From a bacterium (GTDB lineage: Bacteria; JAJVIF01; JAGGVT01), in NCBI GenBank assembly GCA_021157815.1, contig JAGGVT010000002.1, positions 1-27,561 of the forward strand: a stretch of DNA of 27,561 bases, read 5' to 3'. Position numbers and translations under genes: made by a program. Positions 7,819 through 15,872 of the stretch are shown piece after piece; position 1 is the stretch's first letter, and each line of letters begins with the position of its first letter. The notes under the pieces were generated by a model. It did not search any database. It was given only the letters and a program-made list of their open reading frames with translations, and was not told the origin of the DNA.

Positions 7819-9009
7819 ATGTTTAAAAACTTTTCATATATCGCGGTTGACCAAAAAGGGAAAAAGCACCGAGGCGCTATCGAGGCTGAAAGCCGCGATG
7901 CCGCTATCCTGGCATTGAAAAAACAGGGGTTGTTCGCGACCACGCTGGATGACGGCTCCACGCAAACTGTTCCCACTGAAAGTGAAGGGCTGCAGTCGAT
8001 TCTTGATATCTTCGGATTCACATTGGTTAACCATAAAGACATGGCTGTTTACACTCGAGTGTTTGCCGGACTGGTCAATGCAGGAATTGACTGGGCGGAA
8101 TGTTTTCGCATTCTGCATGAGGAAACTGATAACACTCGTTTGAGAAAAATCTCCGGGAAAATTGCAGATGACCTTGGCAAAGGAGCGAATGTCGCCAGGA
8201 CGCTGGCTAAATATCCCAATGTTTTCACACGCGTCTATCGAAGCATGATTTCAGCCGGTGAATCGACAGGACGCCTCGATGAAATCCTGAACCGACTTGC
8301 GGACATGTATGAAGAAGAGCACGAACTTCGCACCAGTATAATGTCGAAACTCTATTTCCCGATTGTTTATCTCATAGTCGGGCTTCTGATAATCGCCGGT
8401 GTGATTTTCATACTGCCGCGATTTATCACTACAGCGTATGATGTTTTTCCCGTTGCCCTTTTTTCCAGAGTGTTGTTTTTCTGGGGTTCAATCGCCGCGC
8501 TTGTGATTCTCGCGCGAACGAAACCGGGTTACAGGATTTTCAGAACTATAATAGCGTTCGTTCCCCCATTTAATGGAGTTTTGCGTAAAATGTCGCTGGC
8601 GCGGTTTTGCCGTATGCTCAGCGCGATGTTTTCATCCGGTGTTCCCATTTTGACCGGGCTGGATATCGCGGGTGAAACGTTGATGGAACCTGATTTGATA
8701 GCTGGTGTAAAGAGTGTAAAAAATGAAGTCAACACAGGGCATGACCTTGCGACAGCATTGAAAAAATCAAACGTATTCCCCAGATCACTACGCAGCATGG
8801 TCAGAACGGGCGAGGTCGCCGGGGATATCGAGGGCATGCTCGACAAAGCCGCCGATTATTATGAACTTGAAATCAAATCGAGAAGCAATCTGCTGGCTGT
8901 GGTTTTCACTGTGCTTGTCATGCTTCTTGTTATGGGAACACTTGCGATATTTATTATTTCAGCGTGGAGCGGATATTTCGGTTTCGTGGAAAGCTTTATG
9001 GAGTGGTGA
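7819..9009 (+). CDS. GspF/PilC-family type II secretion / type IV pilus inner-membrane protein
   Basis: A 396-residue protein of the normal length for GspF/PilC, the polytopic inner-membrane component that couples the assembly ATPase to pseudopilin or pilin assembly. The N-terminal cytoplasmic domain opens typically (FSYIAVDQKGKKHRGAIEA). Two T2SSF domains follow, about residues 68-195 and 270-392; each has the helical YRSMISAGESTGRLDEIL / LRSMVRTGEVAGDIEGML signature. Membrane segments are around 178-200, 215-235 and 362-388. No ATPase, pilin or secretin gene is adjacent, so it is an orphan here and I cannot choose between secretion and pilus. cmk starts 14 bp downstream, suggesting one transcript. 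No Shine-Dalgarno is evident. Confidence 0.93.
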   Translation: MFKNFSYIAVDQKGKKHRGAIEAESRDAAILALKKQGLFATTLDDGSTQTVPTESEGLQSILDIFGFTLVNHKDMAVYTRVFAGLVNAGIDWAECFRILHEETDNTRLRKISGKIADDLGKGANVARTLAKYPNVFTRVYRSMISAGESTGRLDEILNRLADMYEEEHELRTSIMSKLYFPIVYLIVGLLIIAGVIFILPRFITTAYDVFPVALFSRVLFFWGSIAALVILARTKPGYRIFRTIIAFVPPFNGVLRKMSLARFCRMLSAMFSSGVPILTGLDIAGETLMEPDLIAGVKSVKNEVNTGHDLATALKKSNVFPRSLRSMVRTGEVAGDIEGMLDKAADYYELEIKSRSNLLAVVFTVLVMLLVMGTLAIFIISAWSGYFGFVESFMEW

Positions 9010-9023
9010 TATAAATTAATGTC

Positions 9024-9689
9024 ATGATAATCGCAATCGACGGTCCCGCGGGAGCCGGTAAAAGCACTCTCGCAAAAAATCTCGCTCGACACCTCAAGAT
9101 TCTATATCTCGATACGGGCGCGACATATCGTGCCGCCGCGCTTTTTGCGATTGAAGAAAAAATTGACCTCGATAATCCGACCCAGTGCGCTGAACTTGTA
9201 AACCGTTGCGATATTGGCCTGCAAACCATGGAAGACGGTAAAATGAAAGTTCTTCTCAATGGGCGGAATGTGTCCGATGAAATTCGAAAAAATGAAGTTT
9301 CAAACGCTGCAAGCAGGATTTCAGTCCATTCCGAGGTGCGGCATGCCCTTGTTGACCTTCAGAGGAGAATTGCTGAAAACAAGGACGTTGTCGCGGAGGG
9401 TCGCGACATCGGGAGCGTTGTGTTTCCGAATGCCGATTTGAAAATCTATCTTGACGCCCCGCTTAATGAACGAGCAGAACGCCGTATCAACGATTACATC
9501 GAGATGGGAGAGGCTAAATCTGTTGAGGAAATCGAAGAGGAGATGTCTGAAAGGGACAATCGCGACATGACTCGCGACGATTCCCCGCTTGTCTGTGTCA
9601 AGGATGCGGTTTATATCAACAACGGCAGGTTTCAACCTGAGGACACACTAAACGCGGTTTTGCAGGTTATCGAATCGATGAGGAGGTAG
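9024..9689 (+). CDS. cmk: Cytidylate kinase
   Basis: A 221-residue cytosolic nucleoside monophosphate kinase that phosphorylates CMP/dCMP with ATP in pyrimidine salvage and nucleic-acid precursor supply. The P-loop GPAGAGKST is at residues 7-15. The substrate-binding LDTGATYRA follows, then the family motif VVAEGRDIGSVVFPNADLKI, the lid region ERAERR, and MSERDNRDMTRDDSPL near the end. Length and motif order match bacterial Cmk. It follows the GspF-like gene by 14 bp and is followed by a nested hairpin element that probably ends the transcript. Confidence 0.97.
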   Translation: MIIAIDGPAGAGKSTLAKNLARHLKILYLDTGATYRAAALFAIEEKIDLDNPTQCAELVNRCDIGLQTMEDGKMKVLLNGRNVSDEIRKNEVSNAASRISVHSEVRHALVDLQRRIAENKDVVAEGRDIGSVVFPNADLKIYLDAPLNERAERRINDYIEMGEAKSVEEIEEEMSERDNRDMTRDDSPLVCVKDAVYINNGRFQPEDTLNAVLQVIESMRR

Positions 9690-9700
9690 GAGCGACGCGT

Positions 9701-9913
9701 TGTGGTGCGGGTATCCTGGGGCTGTTGAGAAACCTAATTATGTAGGGGCAGGTCTCTGTGCCTGCCTTTAGGTTTGCTGTAAATACAGGGCAGCCACAGA
9801 GAACTGCCCCTACGGTTCGGGATAAAACAAGCTTTTTCAACAAGCCCATCCTGCCTGCATCTTTTCAAATCTTAAGTTATATTAAAAAATGCAGGCAGGA
9901 TGCCCGCACCACA
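9701..9913. repeat. Interrupted hairpin element hosting a nested insertion
   Basis: The right arm, 9889-9913 (begins ATGCAGGCAGGATGCCCGCA), pairs with a left arm split in two: 9701-9718 (TGTGGTGCGGGTATCCTG) and 9854-9860 (CCTGCAT). Joined, the left arm matches in 24 of 25 positions. Between the halves lies a 129-bp element plus a repeat of ATCCTG. It sits 11 bp after the cmk stop and may serve as its terminator. Confidence 0.85.
9719..9847. mobile_element. MITE-like palindromic element with ATCCTG flanking duplication
   Basis: A 129-bp non-coding element with ends GGGCTGTTGAGAAA (9719-9732) and TTTTTCAACAAGCCC (9833-9847), inverted relative to each other with small differences. Inside, GTAGGGGCAG (9742-9751) and CTGCCCCTAC (9803-9812) lie in a longer imperfect palindrome. 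Flanks are ATCCTG at 9713-9718 and ATCCTG at 9848-9853, consistent with a 6-bp target-site duplication. Related ends occur at 4333-4346, 12555-12761 and 20410-20422. No transposase is in the window. Confidence 0.8.
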
Positions 9914-9943
9914 AAATTACTGGTTATTTGCACATTTCAATTA

Positions 9944-9967
9944 GTTCTGAGACAACCTCCAAGCAGC
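9944..9967 (-). repeat. Second copy of the TCTCAGAAC-end repeat
   Basis: Read on the minus strand this 24-nt segment ends GTCTCAGAAC and matches 4124-4147 in 20 of 24 positions. Its GCTGCTTGGAGGTT part also resembles GCTGTTTGGAGGTT at 4226-4239. It lies just beyond the stop of the minus-strand gene ending at 9982. Confidence 0.6.
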
Positions 9968-9981
9968 GCACCTAAGACAAA

Positions 9982-10683
9982 TTAACCATCCTGCTTCGAC
10001 TTATCAATTACTCCCTCGCTTATCTTCTCAACCCTCTGAGATAATTCAACCTTATCCTGTATTTCATCAAACATGCCTTGCTTATCCTCTGATTCATCAA
10101 ACATGCCTGACGAACTTTCGCTTGTGCTCTCTTCGCCCTCTGTACCCATTATCATGCCTGAGAAGAAGCGGAAGTTATCATCCGAGCGTTTAATAATAGC
10201 TGCTGATTTTAATTTGACGTAAAACAACGTAACGTTCCAGAAAACAATCTCAGCGATAATAGCGCCGATTAAAACCCATGTGAGATTGACGGAAATATCA
10301 ACAGGAGCGCCGATATAATTTGTTGCCCATACCGCGAGTGTTGCCAACGGAACAGTCATGGTTAGCCATGCCAGAGTTTGCGTTCCATAGGTCAGGCGTT
10401 TTTCCATTTCGTGGGAGCCGTATTCGTACGCGTCTCTCAATTCCTGTTGGTTTTTCAATGGTAGATTAAAAGCGAAAGCAAGGAGTGCGGACACCGGATG
10501 GTTGTCATCCTCCAGAAGAAGAATCGCTTTTTCCCTGTCACCGTTTGCGAGAGTTTGCGCGATGCGATTCATGAGGTTCGGATTGTCAACTGGCATGCGC
10601 CAGATGCGCGCCAGAAGCATCAGCACAAATGCCAATCCAATGATTGAGCCAATGACCAGGGGTATGAAGATTAATCCGACCAT
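9982..10683 (-). CDS. Membrane protein, weakly MotA/TolQ/ExbB-like, coupled to recN
   Basis: A 233-residue protein. One N-terminal membrane helix (about 2-25) is followed by a cytoplasmic helical stretch containing ALLAFAFNLPLKNQQELRDA and EMEKRLTYGTQTLAWLTMTV, then two more hydrophobic segments (about 107-128 and 135-160), and a hydrophilic acidic tail. The tail holds two similar copies, GMFDESEDKQ and GMFDEIQDKV. Topology and the helical region preceding the second membrane segment resemble MotA/TolQ/ExbB proton-channel proteins, but the conserved pore motif is not clear, so this is tentative. Its ATG lies one base after the recN stop (TGA-A-ATG), suggesting translational coupling. No ExbD/TolR or MotB partner is nearby. 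Confidence 0.6.
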   Translation of the reverse strand: MVGLIFIPLVIGSIIGLAFVLMLLARIWRMPVDNPNLMNRIAQTLANGDREKAILLLEDDNHPVSALLAFAFNLPLKNQQELRDAYEYGSHEMEKRLTYGTQTLAWLTMTVPLATLAVWATNYIGAPVDISVNLTWVLIGAIIAEIVFWNVTLFYVKLKSAAIIKRSDDNFRFFSGMIMGTEGEESTSESSSGMFDESEDKQGMFDEIQDKVELSQRVEKISEGVIDKSKQDG

Positions 10684-10684
10684 T

Positions 10685-12394
10685 TCAAACTGTGATTTTA
10701 TCTCCCGTCAGATGCCTGTTATCGAGAAGGCTTTTGGCAAGCGCGATTGACGATTCAGTATCCTTGCTGCCTGCCAGCATGCGCGCGAGTTCCTCCACGC
10801 GCTCATCCTGCCTTAACTCGCTTATTTCAATTCCTGTATCTTTTGCCGTTTCAGATTTTACAGCTCGAAAATGCCTGTGCGCAAATGATGCCACCTGCGC
10901 AAGGTGCGATACGATAATCAGCTGATGGCTTTCCGCCAGTTCCTTGAATTTCTCTCCAATTCTGTAGGCTGTATCGCCGCCGATTCCCATGTCAGCCTCA
11001 TCGAGAACCATAACCGGAACACCCTCCCGTTCAGCCCATAGAGCTTTCAACGCCAGCGTGATTCTCGCCGCCTCCCCGCCTGATGCTATTACATTCAACG
11101 GGCGCATCTCCTCCGCCTTGTTGGTTGCCAGCAGCAATTCAACAATATCGCTTCCATTTGCAGAGGGTGCATTATCCGGTTTCTTTTTGAAATCAAAAGC
11201 CACTTTCCCGTTCGGAAGATCAAGGTCGGCAAGATGTTTTATAAGTTCTTTTTCTATTTGTTTCGCAAGTCTCTTTCGCGATTGTGACAGTTTCGCTGTT
11301 TTATCTTTCAGCTGATTGCTTATCTCGGCAAATTCAGTTTTAAGCTTGCTCAAATCATCATCGCCGAATTGAATCAAAGCAACATCCCGCGCGAGATTAT
11401 CACGCAGCTCGATTAACTCATTCAGTTCACGATGATACTTCCTTTTCAGTTTCTCAATCAGCGATATCCGCTCCTCAACCTCTTTAAGCCGTTTCGGGTC
11501 ATCCTGTATCAATGCGGCTTTTGAATGCAGGTCCTTCGCGGTGTCCTGGATTAACTGCTGCGCTGATACAAGTTCTTCCAGACGGGATTGAAATTCATCA
11601 TCGATATCAGCAAGTGGTTTGATAAGTTCTATCGCTTGAGTAAGATTATCATAAGCCGATGTATCCAGGCTATTTTCAGCGACAAGGAATTCCTGAGCGT
11701 TGATTGCATTTTTGCGAAGTTCACTCGCGCCTGACAGAAGTTGAAGCTCACGATTCAGATTGTCCGGTTCATCGACGGCAAGTTCAGCCTCTTTTAATTC
11801 CCTGAGCTGGAATTCCATCAGGTCGCGGCGTTCGGAAAGGCTGCGAATCCGCTCCTCATGCTCTTTTATCACATTATTCAGATTTTGCCACTGCCTGAAT
11901 GTTTCGGAATGTTGCTTCAAAGTATTCTGATGCTTTTCATCGCCGATTGAATCAAGCACATCGAGTGCGGAGCGGTCTATAATCCGCGATGTTTTATCCT
12001 GTTGAAGGAAATCGACCATCGACTCCTGCAAAAATCGGACAATCGGCAGGTTTGCGCGACGCCCTCCCAGAAACAATTTTGATTTGCCATCCTTTTGCTT
12101 CAGGCGTTCAATGTGGATTTCATCCTCATCCTGCTCGATAAATCCTTCAGAGACAAGTTTGTTTTTCAGCGGGCTTGAGTCGGATATATGAAAAGTCGCG
12201 GAAATACTTACATTGTCTTTTCCTTTGGTGAAAACCTCATCGCCCCCTTTTGCTCCCAGAAGGAATTTCAACGCGCCCAGCACAAGTGATTTACCAGCGC
12301 CGGTTTCACCTGTAATGACATTGAACCCCTCATGCGGATGGATTTCAATATCTCTTAGCAGTTTGAATCCTTCTATTTTCAGTTCCTTCAGCAT
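10685..12394 (-). CDS. recN: DNA repair protein RecN
   Basis: A 569-residue SMC-like ATPase acting in double-strand break repair. The N-terminal half has LKELKIEGFKLLRDIEI and Walker A GETGAGKS near residue 30. A long coiled-coil arm runs from about 150 to 380. The C-terminal half has the ABC-signature-like VIASGGEAARITLALKAL, Walker B VMVLDEADMGIGG and the switch histidine in IIVSHLAQVASFA. Length matches RecN. It is read divergently from folD-xseA-xseB and is followed after one base by a membrane-protein gene. No Shine-Dalgarno or SOS box is obvious upstream. Confidence 0.97.
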   Translation of the reverse strand: MLKELKIEGFKLLRDIEIHPHEGFNVITGETGAGKSLVLGALKFLLGAKGGDEVFTKGKDNVSISATFHISDSSPLKNKLVSEGFIEQDEDEIHIERLKQKDGKSKLFLGGRRANLPIVRFLQESMVDFLQQDKTSRIIDRSALDVLDSIGDEKHQNTLKQHSETFRQWQNLNNVIKEHEERIRSLSERRDLMEFQLRELKEAELAVDEPDNLNRELQLLSGASELRKNAINAQEFLVAENSLDTSAYDNLTQAIELIKPLADIDDEFQSRLEELVSAQQLIQDTAKDLHSKAALIQDDPKRLKEVEERISLIEKLKRKYHRELNELIELRDNLARDVALIQFGDDDLSKLKTEFAEISNQLKDKTAKLSQSRKRLAKQIEKELIKHLADLDLPNGKVAFDFKKKPDNAPSANGSDIVELLLATNKAEEMRPLNVIASGGEAARITLALKALWAEREGVPVMVLDEADMGIGGDTAYRIGEKFKELAESHQLIIVSHLAQVASFAHRHFRAVKSETAKDTGIEISELRQDERVEELARMLAGSKDTESSIALAKSLLDNRHLTGDKITV

Positions 12395-12878
12395 AGGTGC
12401 GGTTTCAGGTATTTTTCAGTTATTTAATGGATCAGTTTTAGGATGATGACACATCACCAAACATATAACAATGCGCTAAAAGGCGCATTTTGTCAAGGCA
12501 GTGAGATGAGATGGTAGTGGTCGCGTTTGATGTTTATCGCAGCGGCGATGTTCCGGGGCTGTTGAAAAAGGGATAGATTTTAATGTAACCCGGAATGCCT
12601 TTATAAAAAAGCATGAATCAATTCTACAACGTTCGCAGGCATTCCGGGGTTGCGCATATCTACCCACTTCCCCGGCATGCCTGATTTACCTTATAGATAA
12701 TTGTTGCTTTGATTCGGGACGGCATGACCGGGTTACAGTGTAAATAGGCTTTTTCAACAGCTCCGTCCCATAGGCGGTATCGGCTACGCATCGTGGTCGA
12801 TACGATTTGTGTTATTTTAAAGTCAGACAAGCCTTCCTTATGATAAAATCCTCTTATGATTCTTTTGGGAGATTCGAA
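12395..12878. other. Gene-free divergent spacer between recN and folD
   Basis: A 484-bp region between divergent genes. It holds a short hairpin, AATGCGC (12470-12476) with GCGCATT (12483-12489), and the large repeat at 12555-12763. I see no credible coding frame; a minus-strand frame across 12660-13064 is antisense to folD and has no ribosome site. No clear consensus promoter for either recN or folD was found, although both must be transcribed from here. Confidence 0.6.
12555..12763. mobile_element. MITE-like element with GCTGTTGAAAAAG terminal inverted repeats
   Basis: About 209 bp, bounded by GCTGTTGAAAAAG (12558-12570) and its perfect reverse complement CTTTTTCAACAGC (12749-12761). Internal palindromes include AACCCGGAATGCCT (12587-12600) against AGGCATTCCGGGGTT (12637-12651), one bulged base. 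A GTAACCCGG stretch near the left side has a matching CCGGGTTAC near 12728-12736. The interior differs from the 9719-9847 copy; only the ends are shared. Flanking duplication is uncertain. Confidence 0.75.
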
Positions 12879-13736
12879 ATGACAGCACAAATCCTTAACG
12901 GCAAATCCCTTGCGAAAAAAATACGCGGGGAAATCAAACAAAAAGCCGCTGGCATTGGCAATGTTCGCAAACCCGGACTCGCCGCTGTCCTTGTCGGTGA
13001 GGATCCCGCAAGCGCAATCTATGTAAAGAGCAAAGAAAAAACCTGCAAAAAACTGGGATTCCATGCGGATACAAGACGCCTGCCCGCTGATATCTCACGC
13101 GATGAACTTCTGGCAGTTATAAATGAACTGAACAATGATTCGAAAATCGACGGCATACTTCTCCAGATGCCGATTCCAGAGCATCTCGACAAATTCGAAA
13201 TGCTGAGCGCGATTTCAATCGATAAGGACGTTGACGGTTTCAACCCGATAAGCCAGGGGCGTTTGTTTCTGGACATCGATGGTTTCATCCCGTGTACGCC
13301 AAGAGGAATAATCCGAATTCTCAAGGAGTACGAAATTCCACTTAAGGGCGCGAATGCTGTTATACTCGGACGTTCCCTTCTGGTGGGCAAGCCTGTCGCG
13401 ATGCTTCTGATGCGCGATCACGCGACTATTTCAATCCTTCATTCACGAACCAGGGATTTATCTGAATACACAAAACGCGCCGATATTGTTGTTGTTGCCG
13501 CCGGAGTTCCGAATATAATAACCGCTGACATGATTAAACCGGGCGCTGTTATTATCGATGTTGGCATAAACCGTCTCGATGACGGCTCCATTGCAGGGGA
13601 TGTCGATTTCAAAGCCGCGAGCGAAATCGCCGGCTGGATTACACCAGTCCCCGGCGGAGTAGGCCCAATGACAATCGCAATGCTTATGGAAAATACATGG
13701 CTCAGTTACGCTAAACGTGAGGGAATTCAATCGTGA
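12879..13736 (+). CDS. folD: Bifunctional methylenetetrahydrofolate dehydrogenase / methenyltetrahydrofolate cyclohydrolase
   Basis: A 285-residue FolD, converting 5,10-methylene-THF to 10-formyl-THF with NADP in one-carbon metabolism. The start at ATG 12879 is chosen because GGGAG lies seven bases upstream and the length then equals the family norm; an in-frame ATG at 12807 would add 24 unrelated residues. The catalytic YVKSKEK (Tyr48, Lys52) is present, followed by DGILLQMPIP, the cofactor-binding GRSLLVGKP and the C-terminal PVPGGVGPMTIAML signature. The stop overlaps the start of xseA by four bases (GTGA), so the two are translationally linked. Confidence 0.97.
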   Translation: MTAQILNGKSLAKKIRGEIKQKAAGIGNVRKPGLAAVLVGEDPASAIYVKSKEKTCKKLGFHADTRRLPADISRDELLAVINELNNDSKIDGILLQMPIPEHLDKFEMLSAISIDKDVDGFNPISQGRLFLDIDGFIPCTPRGIIRILKEYEIPLKGANAVILGRSLLVGKPVAMLLMRDHATISILHSRTRDLSEYTKRADIVVVAAGVPNIITADMIKPGAVIIDVGINRLDDGSIAGDVDFKAASEIAGWITPVPGGVGPMTIAMLMENTWLSYAKREGIQS

Positions 13737-14995
13737 ACATGATGCCGGACATACCTGAATTCATGAAACAGATTCAGATATACGCTGTATCTGAACTGAC
13801 ATCGCGTGTCAAAAGCACTCTGGCGGATGATGCTGAACTTCAGAATATCGCGGTTAAAGGCGAGGTTTCGAATTTCACCAAATCACACGCCGGCCATATT
13901 TATTTCTCACTGAAAGATGCAGGCGCGCAGGTTAGATGTGTTTCATTCCGTTCACGCGCCGAGAGGCTTTCCTATATTCCCAAAGAGGGCGATGAGGTTA
14001 TCGCGTTTGGCTCAATCGATGTTTACCCGCAGGGAGGGTCATATCAACTTTATGTCGATGAAATGTTCCACGCCGGAAAGGGTGAACTTTTCGCGCAGTA
14101 CCTTCAACTGAAAGAGGAACTTGAAAAGGAGGGCCTGTTTGATGTTGAACGCAAGACAGATATTCCCAAATTTCCACGTTTGATTGGCGTGGTAACATCT
14201 CCAAGAGGAGCGGCGGTTCGCGACATTTTGAAAATCCTGTCATCACGAGCGCCGCATGTTTCAGTCGTGATTTCACCATCGCTTGTACAGGGCGAAAGCG
14301 CTCCTGAGCGAATAATAAACGCGCTTGAAAAACTGCTGCGGCTTCAACCCGTGCCGGATACTGTAATTCTCGCGCGCGGCGGCGGAAGTTTCGAGGATTT
14401 ATTTTGCTTCAACGATGAGCAACTTGTCCGCTATTTGTCGGATTATCCGCTTCCGGTAATTACCGGCGTTGGGCATGAAACTGATTTCACACTGGTTGAT
14501 TTTGTGAGCGATTATCGGACTCCTACTCCAACAGCCGCCGCTCACGATTCCGTACCTGACAGGGATGATTTGAAAGAAGAGATTTCACAATTGGCGCGAA
14601 AGTGGGATGAATATATACGGGAGGGAATTGAAGGATACGATGAGCTAATCCATCAGATAATGTCGAAGCCGGTTTTCAGGCATCCCGAGCGCCAGTGGAC
14701 GAATTACTACCAGGAGATAGACAATATCCGAGACAGAATCAACCGCGCGTTTATTGGGGAAGTGAATCGTAACCGGGCTGAAATAAACAATATTCTTGCG
14801 ATTCTGGAACACACGAATCCGCATCGCCTTCTTCAAAAAGGATACGCGCTTGTCAATAAACTGCCGGATGATAAACTTGTTAAGCGCGCGGATGAGCTGA
14901 ATGTTGGAGATGAAGTAAGAATCAAATTATCGCGCGGGAAATTCACCGCACGTGTCGAAACAGTGGAGAACGAAAATGGCAAAGAAAAAAACTGA
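13733..14995 (+). CDS. xseA: Exodeoxyribonuclease VII large subunit
   Basis: A 420-residue catalytic subunit of ExoVII, which degrades single-stranded DNA in both directions. GTG at 13733 is preceded by GAGGGA (13719-13724) and overlaps folD's stop; ATG at 13739 is a possible alternative. The N-terminal OB-fold contains IAVKGEVSNFTKSHAGHIYF. The catalytic domain has PRLIGVVTSPRGAAVRDIL, VILARGGGSFEDLFCFNDE and PVITGVGHETDFTLVDFVSD, then RTPTPTAAA. A helical region follows and the end shows GYALV and DEVRIKLSRGKF. Its stop lies inside the start of xseB, the usual arrangement for the two subunits. Confidence 0.98.
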   Translation: MNMMPDIPEFMKQIQIYAVSELTSRVKSTLADDAELQNIAVKGEVSNFTKSHAGHIYFSLKDAGAQVRCVSFRSRAERLSYIPKEGDEVIAFGSIDVYPQGGSYQLYVDEMFHAGKGELFAQYLQLKEELEKEGLFDVERKTDIPKFPRLIGVVTSPRGAAVRDILKILSSRAPHVSVVISPSLVQGESAPERIINALEKLLRLQPVPDTVILARGGGSFEDLFCFNDEQLVRYLSDYPLPVITGVGHETDFTLVDFVSDYRTPTPTAAAHDSVPDRDDLKEEISQLARKWDEYIREGIEGYDELIHQIMSKPVFRHPERQWTNYYQEIDNIRDRINRAFIGEVNRNRAEINNILAILEHTNPHRLLQKGYALVNKLPDDKLVKRADELNVGDEVRIKLSRGKFTARVETVENENGKEKN

Positions 14996-15230
14996 AATGG
15001 ATGAACTCACATTCGAGGATGCGTTGAATCGCCTTCGAGAACTCGCTGAGAAACTTGAGTCCGAAGAGCTCGATCTCGAAAATGCTCTTCAGGGCTATGA
15101 GGATGCGGTCAGGCTGGCATCCAGATGCCTCGAACTGCTGAAGGACGCTGAAGAAAGAGTTAAAATGATCGCTGAAAGCGAGGGAGCGAAAACAATACTC
15201 GAGGATTTTGACACCGATATTTCTGAATGA
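14976..15230 (+). CDS. xseB: Exodeoxyribonuclease VII small subunit
   Basis: An 84-residue helical partner of XseA. ATG 14976 is chosen because GGAG (14965-14968) stands seven bases upstream; an earlier in-frame start at 14952 lacks this. The family signature is clear: LTFEDALNRLRELAEKLESE, then ELDLENALQGYEDAVRLA and a final CLELLKDAEERVK. The protein is a coiled pair of helices, slightly longer than most XseB owing to an acidic tail. It overlaps the xseA stop by 20 bases, in another frame. Confidence 0.96.
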   Translation: MAKKKTEMDELTFEDALNRLRELAEKLESEELDLENALQGYEDAVRLASRCLELLKDAEERVKMIAESEGAKTILEDFDTDISE

Positions 15231-15285
15231 TGCCTGTTTTTTTGTTAAAACCCATTGGCTTTAAATCCGATTAAGAGTATAAGTC

Positions 15286-15798
15286 ATGTATCTTGCAACA
15301 AATACAGATAACCAGTTTTTAATTTTCTTTGATGATTTTCTGCACAATCAGGTGTTGTGGACAGCAATCACGGCATGGGCTATTGCAGTTATCGCAAAGG
15401 CGTTTGTCACGCTTGTTTCGCAGCGAAGGCTGCCTCTTGAGAGTTTTCTTGGACCCGGCGGCATGCCCAGCACTCACACAAGCCCTATCGCGGGGATGGC
15501 GTTTATGGTCGGTTTTGTCGAGGGGTTCGATTCAACTTACTTTGCGATTGGAATTGTTTTAATGTCTGTTGTGATGTATGACGCGTCCGGAATTCGCCGT
15601 GCGGCGGGCAATCACGCTAAAGCGATTAACATGATATTCAAGGGACTTCTGGAACGCGAACAAATCGGGACTGCGCAGCTGGTTGAATTAAGGGAACTTT
15701 TAGGCCACGAACCGATAGAGGTCGCTGGCGGCGCGATAATTGGCTTCCTTACAGCGTTCTATATCTATTCAGCCGGCATCTTCGCGCCAATATTGTAG
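15286..15798 (+). CDS. DUF212 / YuiD-type divergent PAP2 membrane protein
   Basis: A 170-residue membrane protein of the DUF212 family, related to acid phosphatase/vanadium haloperoxidase-type enzymes. Visible signatures are PGGMPSTHTSPIAG (about 57-70), YDASGIRRAAGNHAKAIN (about 99-116) and LRELLGHEPIEVAGGAIIG (about 139-157). Hydrophobic segments surround them (about 22-42, 64-80, 84-100 and the C-terminus). Family members are presumed phosphatases acting on a lipid or polyprenyl-type phosphate, but the substrate is not established. It follows xseB by 55 bp, so the operon probably continues. The ribosome site is weak. Confidence 0.92.
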   Translation: MYLATNTDNQFLIFFDDFLHNQVLWTAITAWAIAVIAKAFVTLVSQRRLPLESFLGPGGMPSTHTSPIAGMAFMVGFVEGFDSTYFAIGIVLMSVVMYDASGIRRAAGNHAKAINMIFKGLLEREQIGTAQLVELRELLGHEPIEVAGGAIIGFLTAFYIYSAGIFAPIL

Positions 15799-15827
15799 AT
15801 TTATTCCGATTCCATTTTAAAGTAATA

Positions 15828-15833
15828 TATAAT
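15828..15833 (+). promoter_or_regulatory. Possible -10 element for the ATPase/DUF4276 pair
   Basis: TATAAT lies 40 bp upstream of the ATPase ATG at 15873. The only -35 candidate 18 bp away, TTCCGA, is poor. It suggests the pair can be expressed independently of the folD-xseAB cluster, but this is weak evidence. Confidence 0.35.
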
Positions 15834-15872
15834 CTAATGAGTACTGCATAAATATTGAGTCAAAATAATCCA

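Noticed and set aside
12555-12763. A flanking TCCG duplication around the GCTGTTGAAAAAG element
   Set aside because: TCCG occurs on both sides only if the ends are trimmed asymmetrically, so it is too short and boundary-dependent to claim.
12807-12878. N-terminal extension of FolD from the ATG at 12807
   Set aside because: No family similarity in the extra 24 residues; the ATG at 12879 has a good ribosome site and gives the normal length.
12660-13064. Minus-strand frame across the repeat and start of folD
   Set aside because: Antisense to folD and to a palindromic element, with no ribosome site or recognisable domain.
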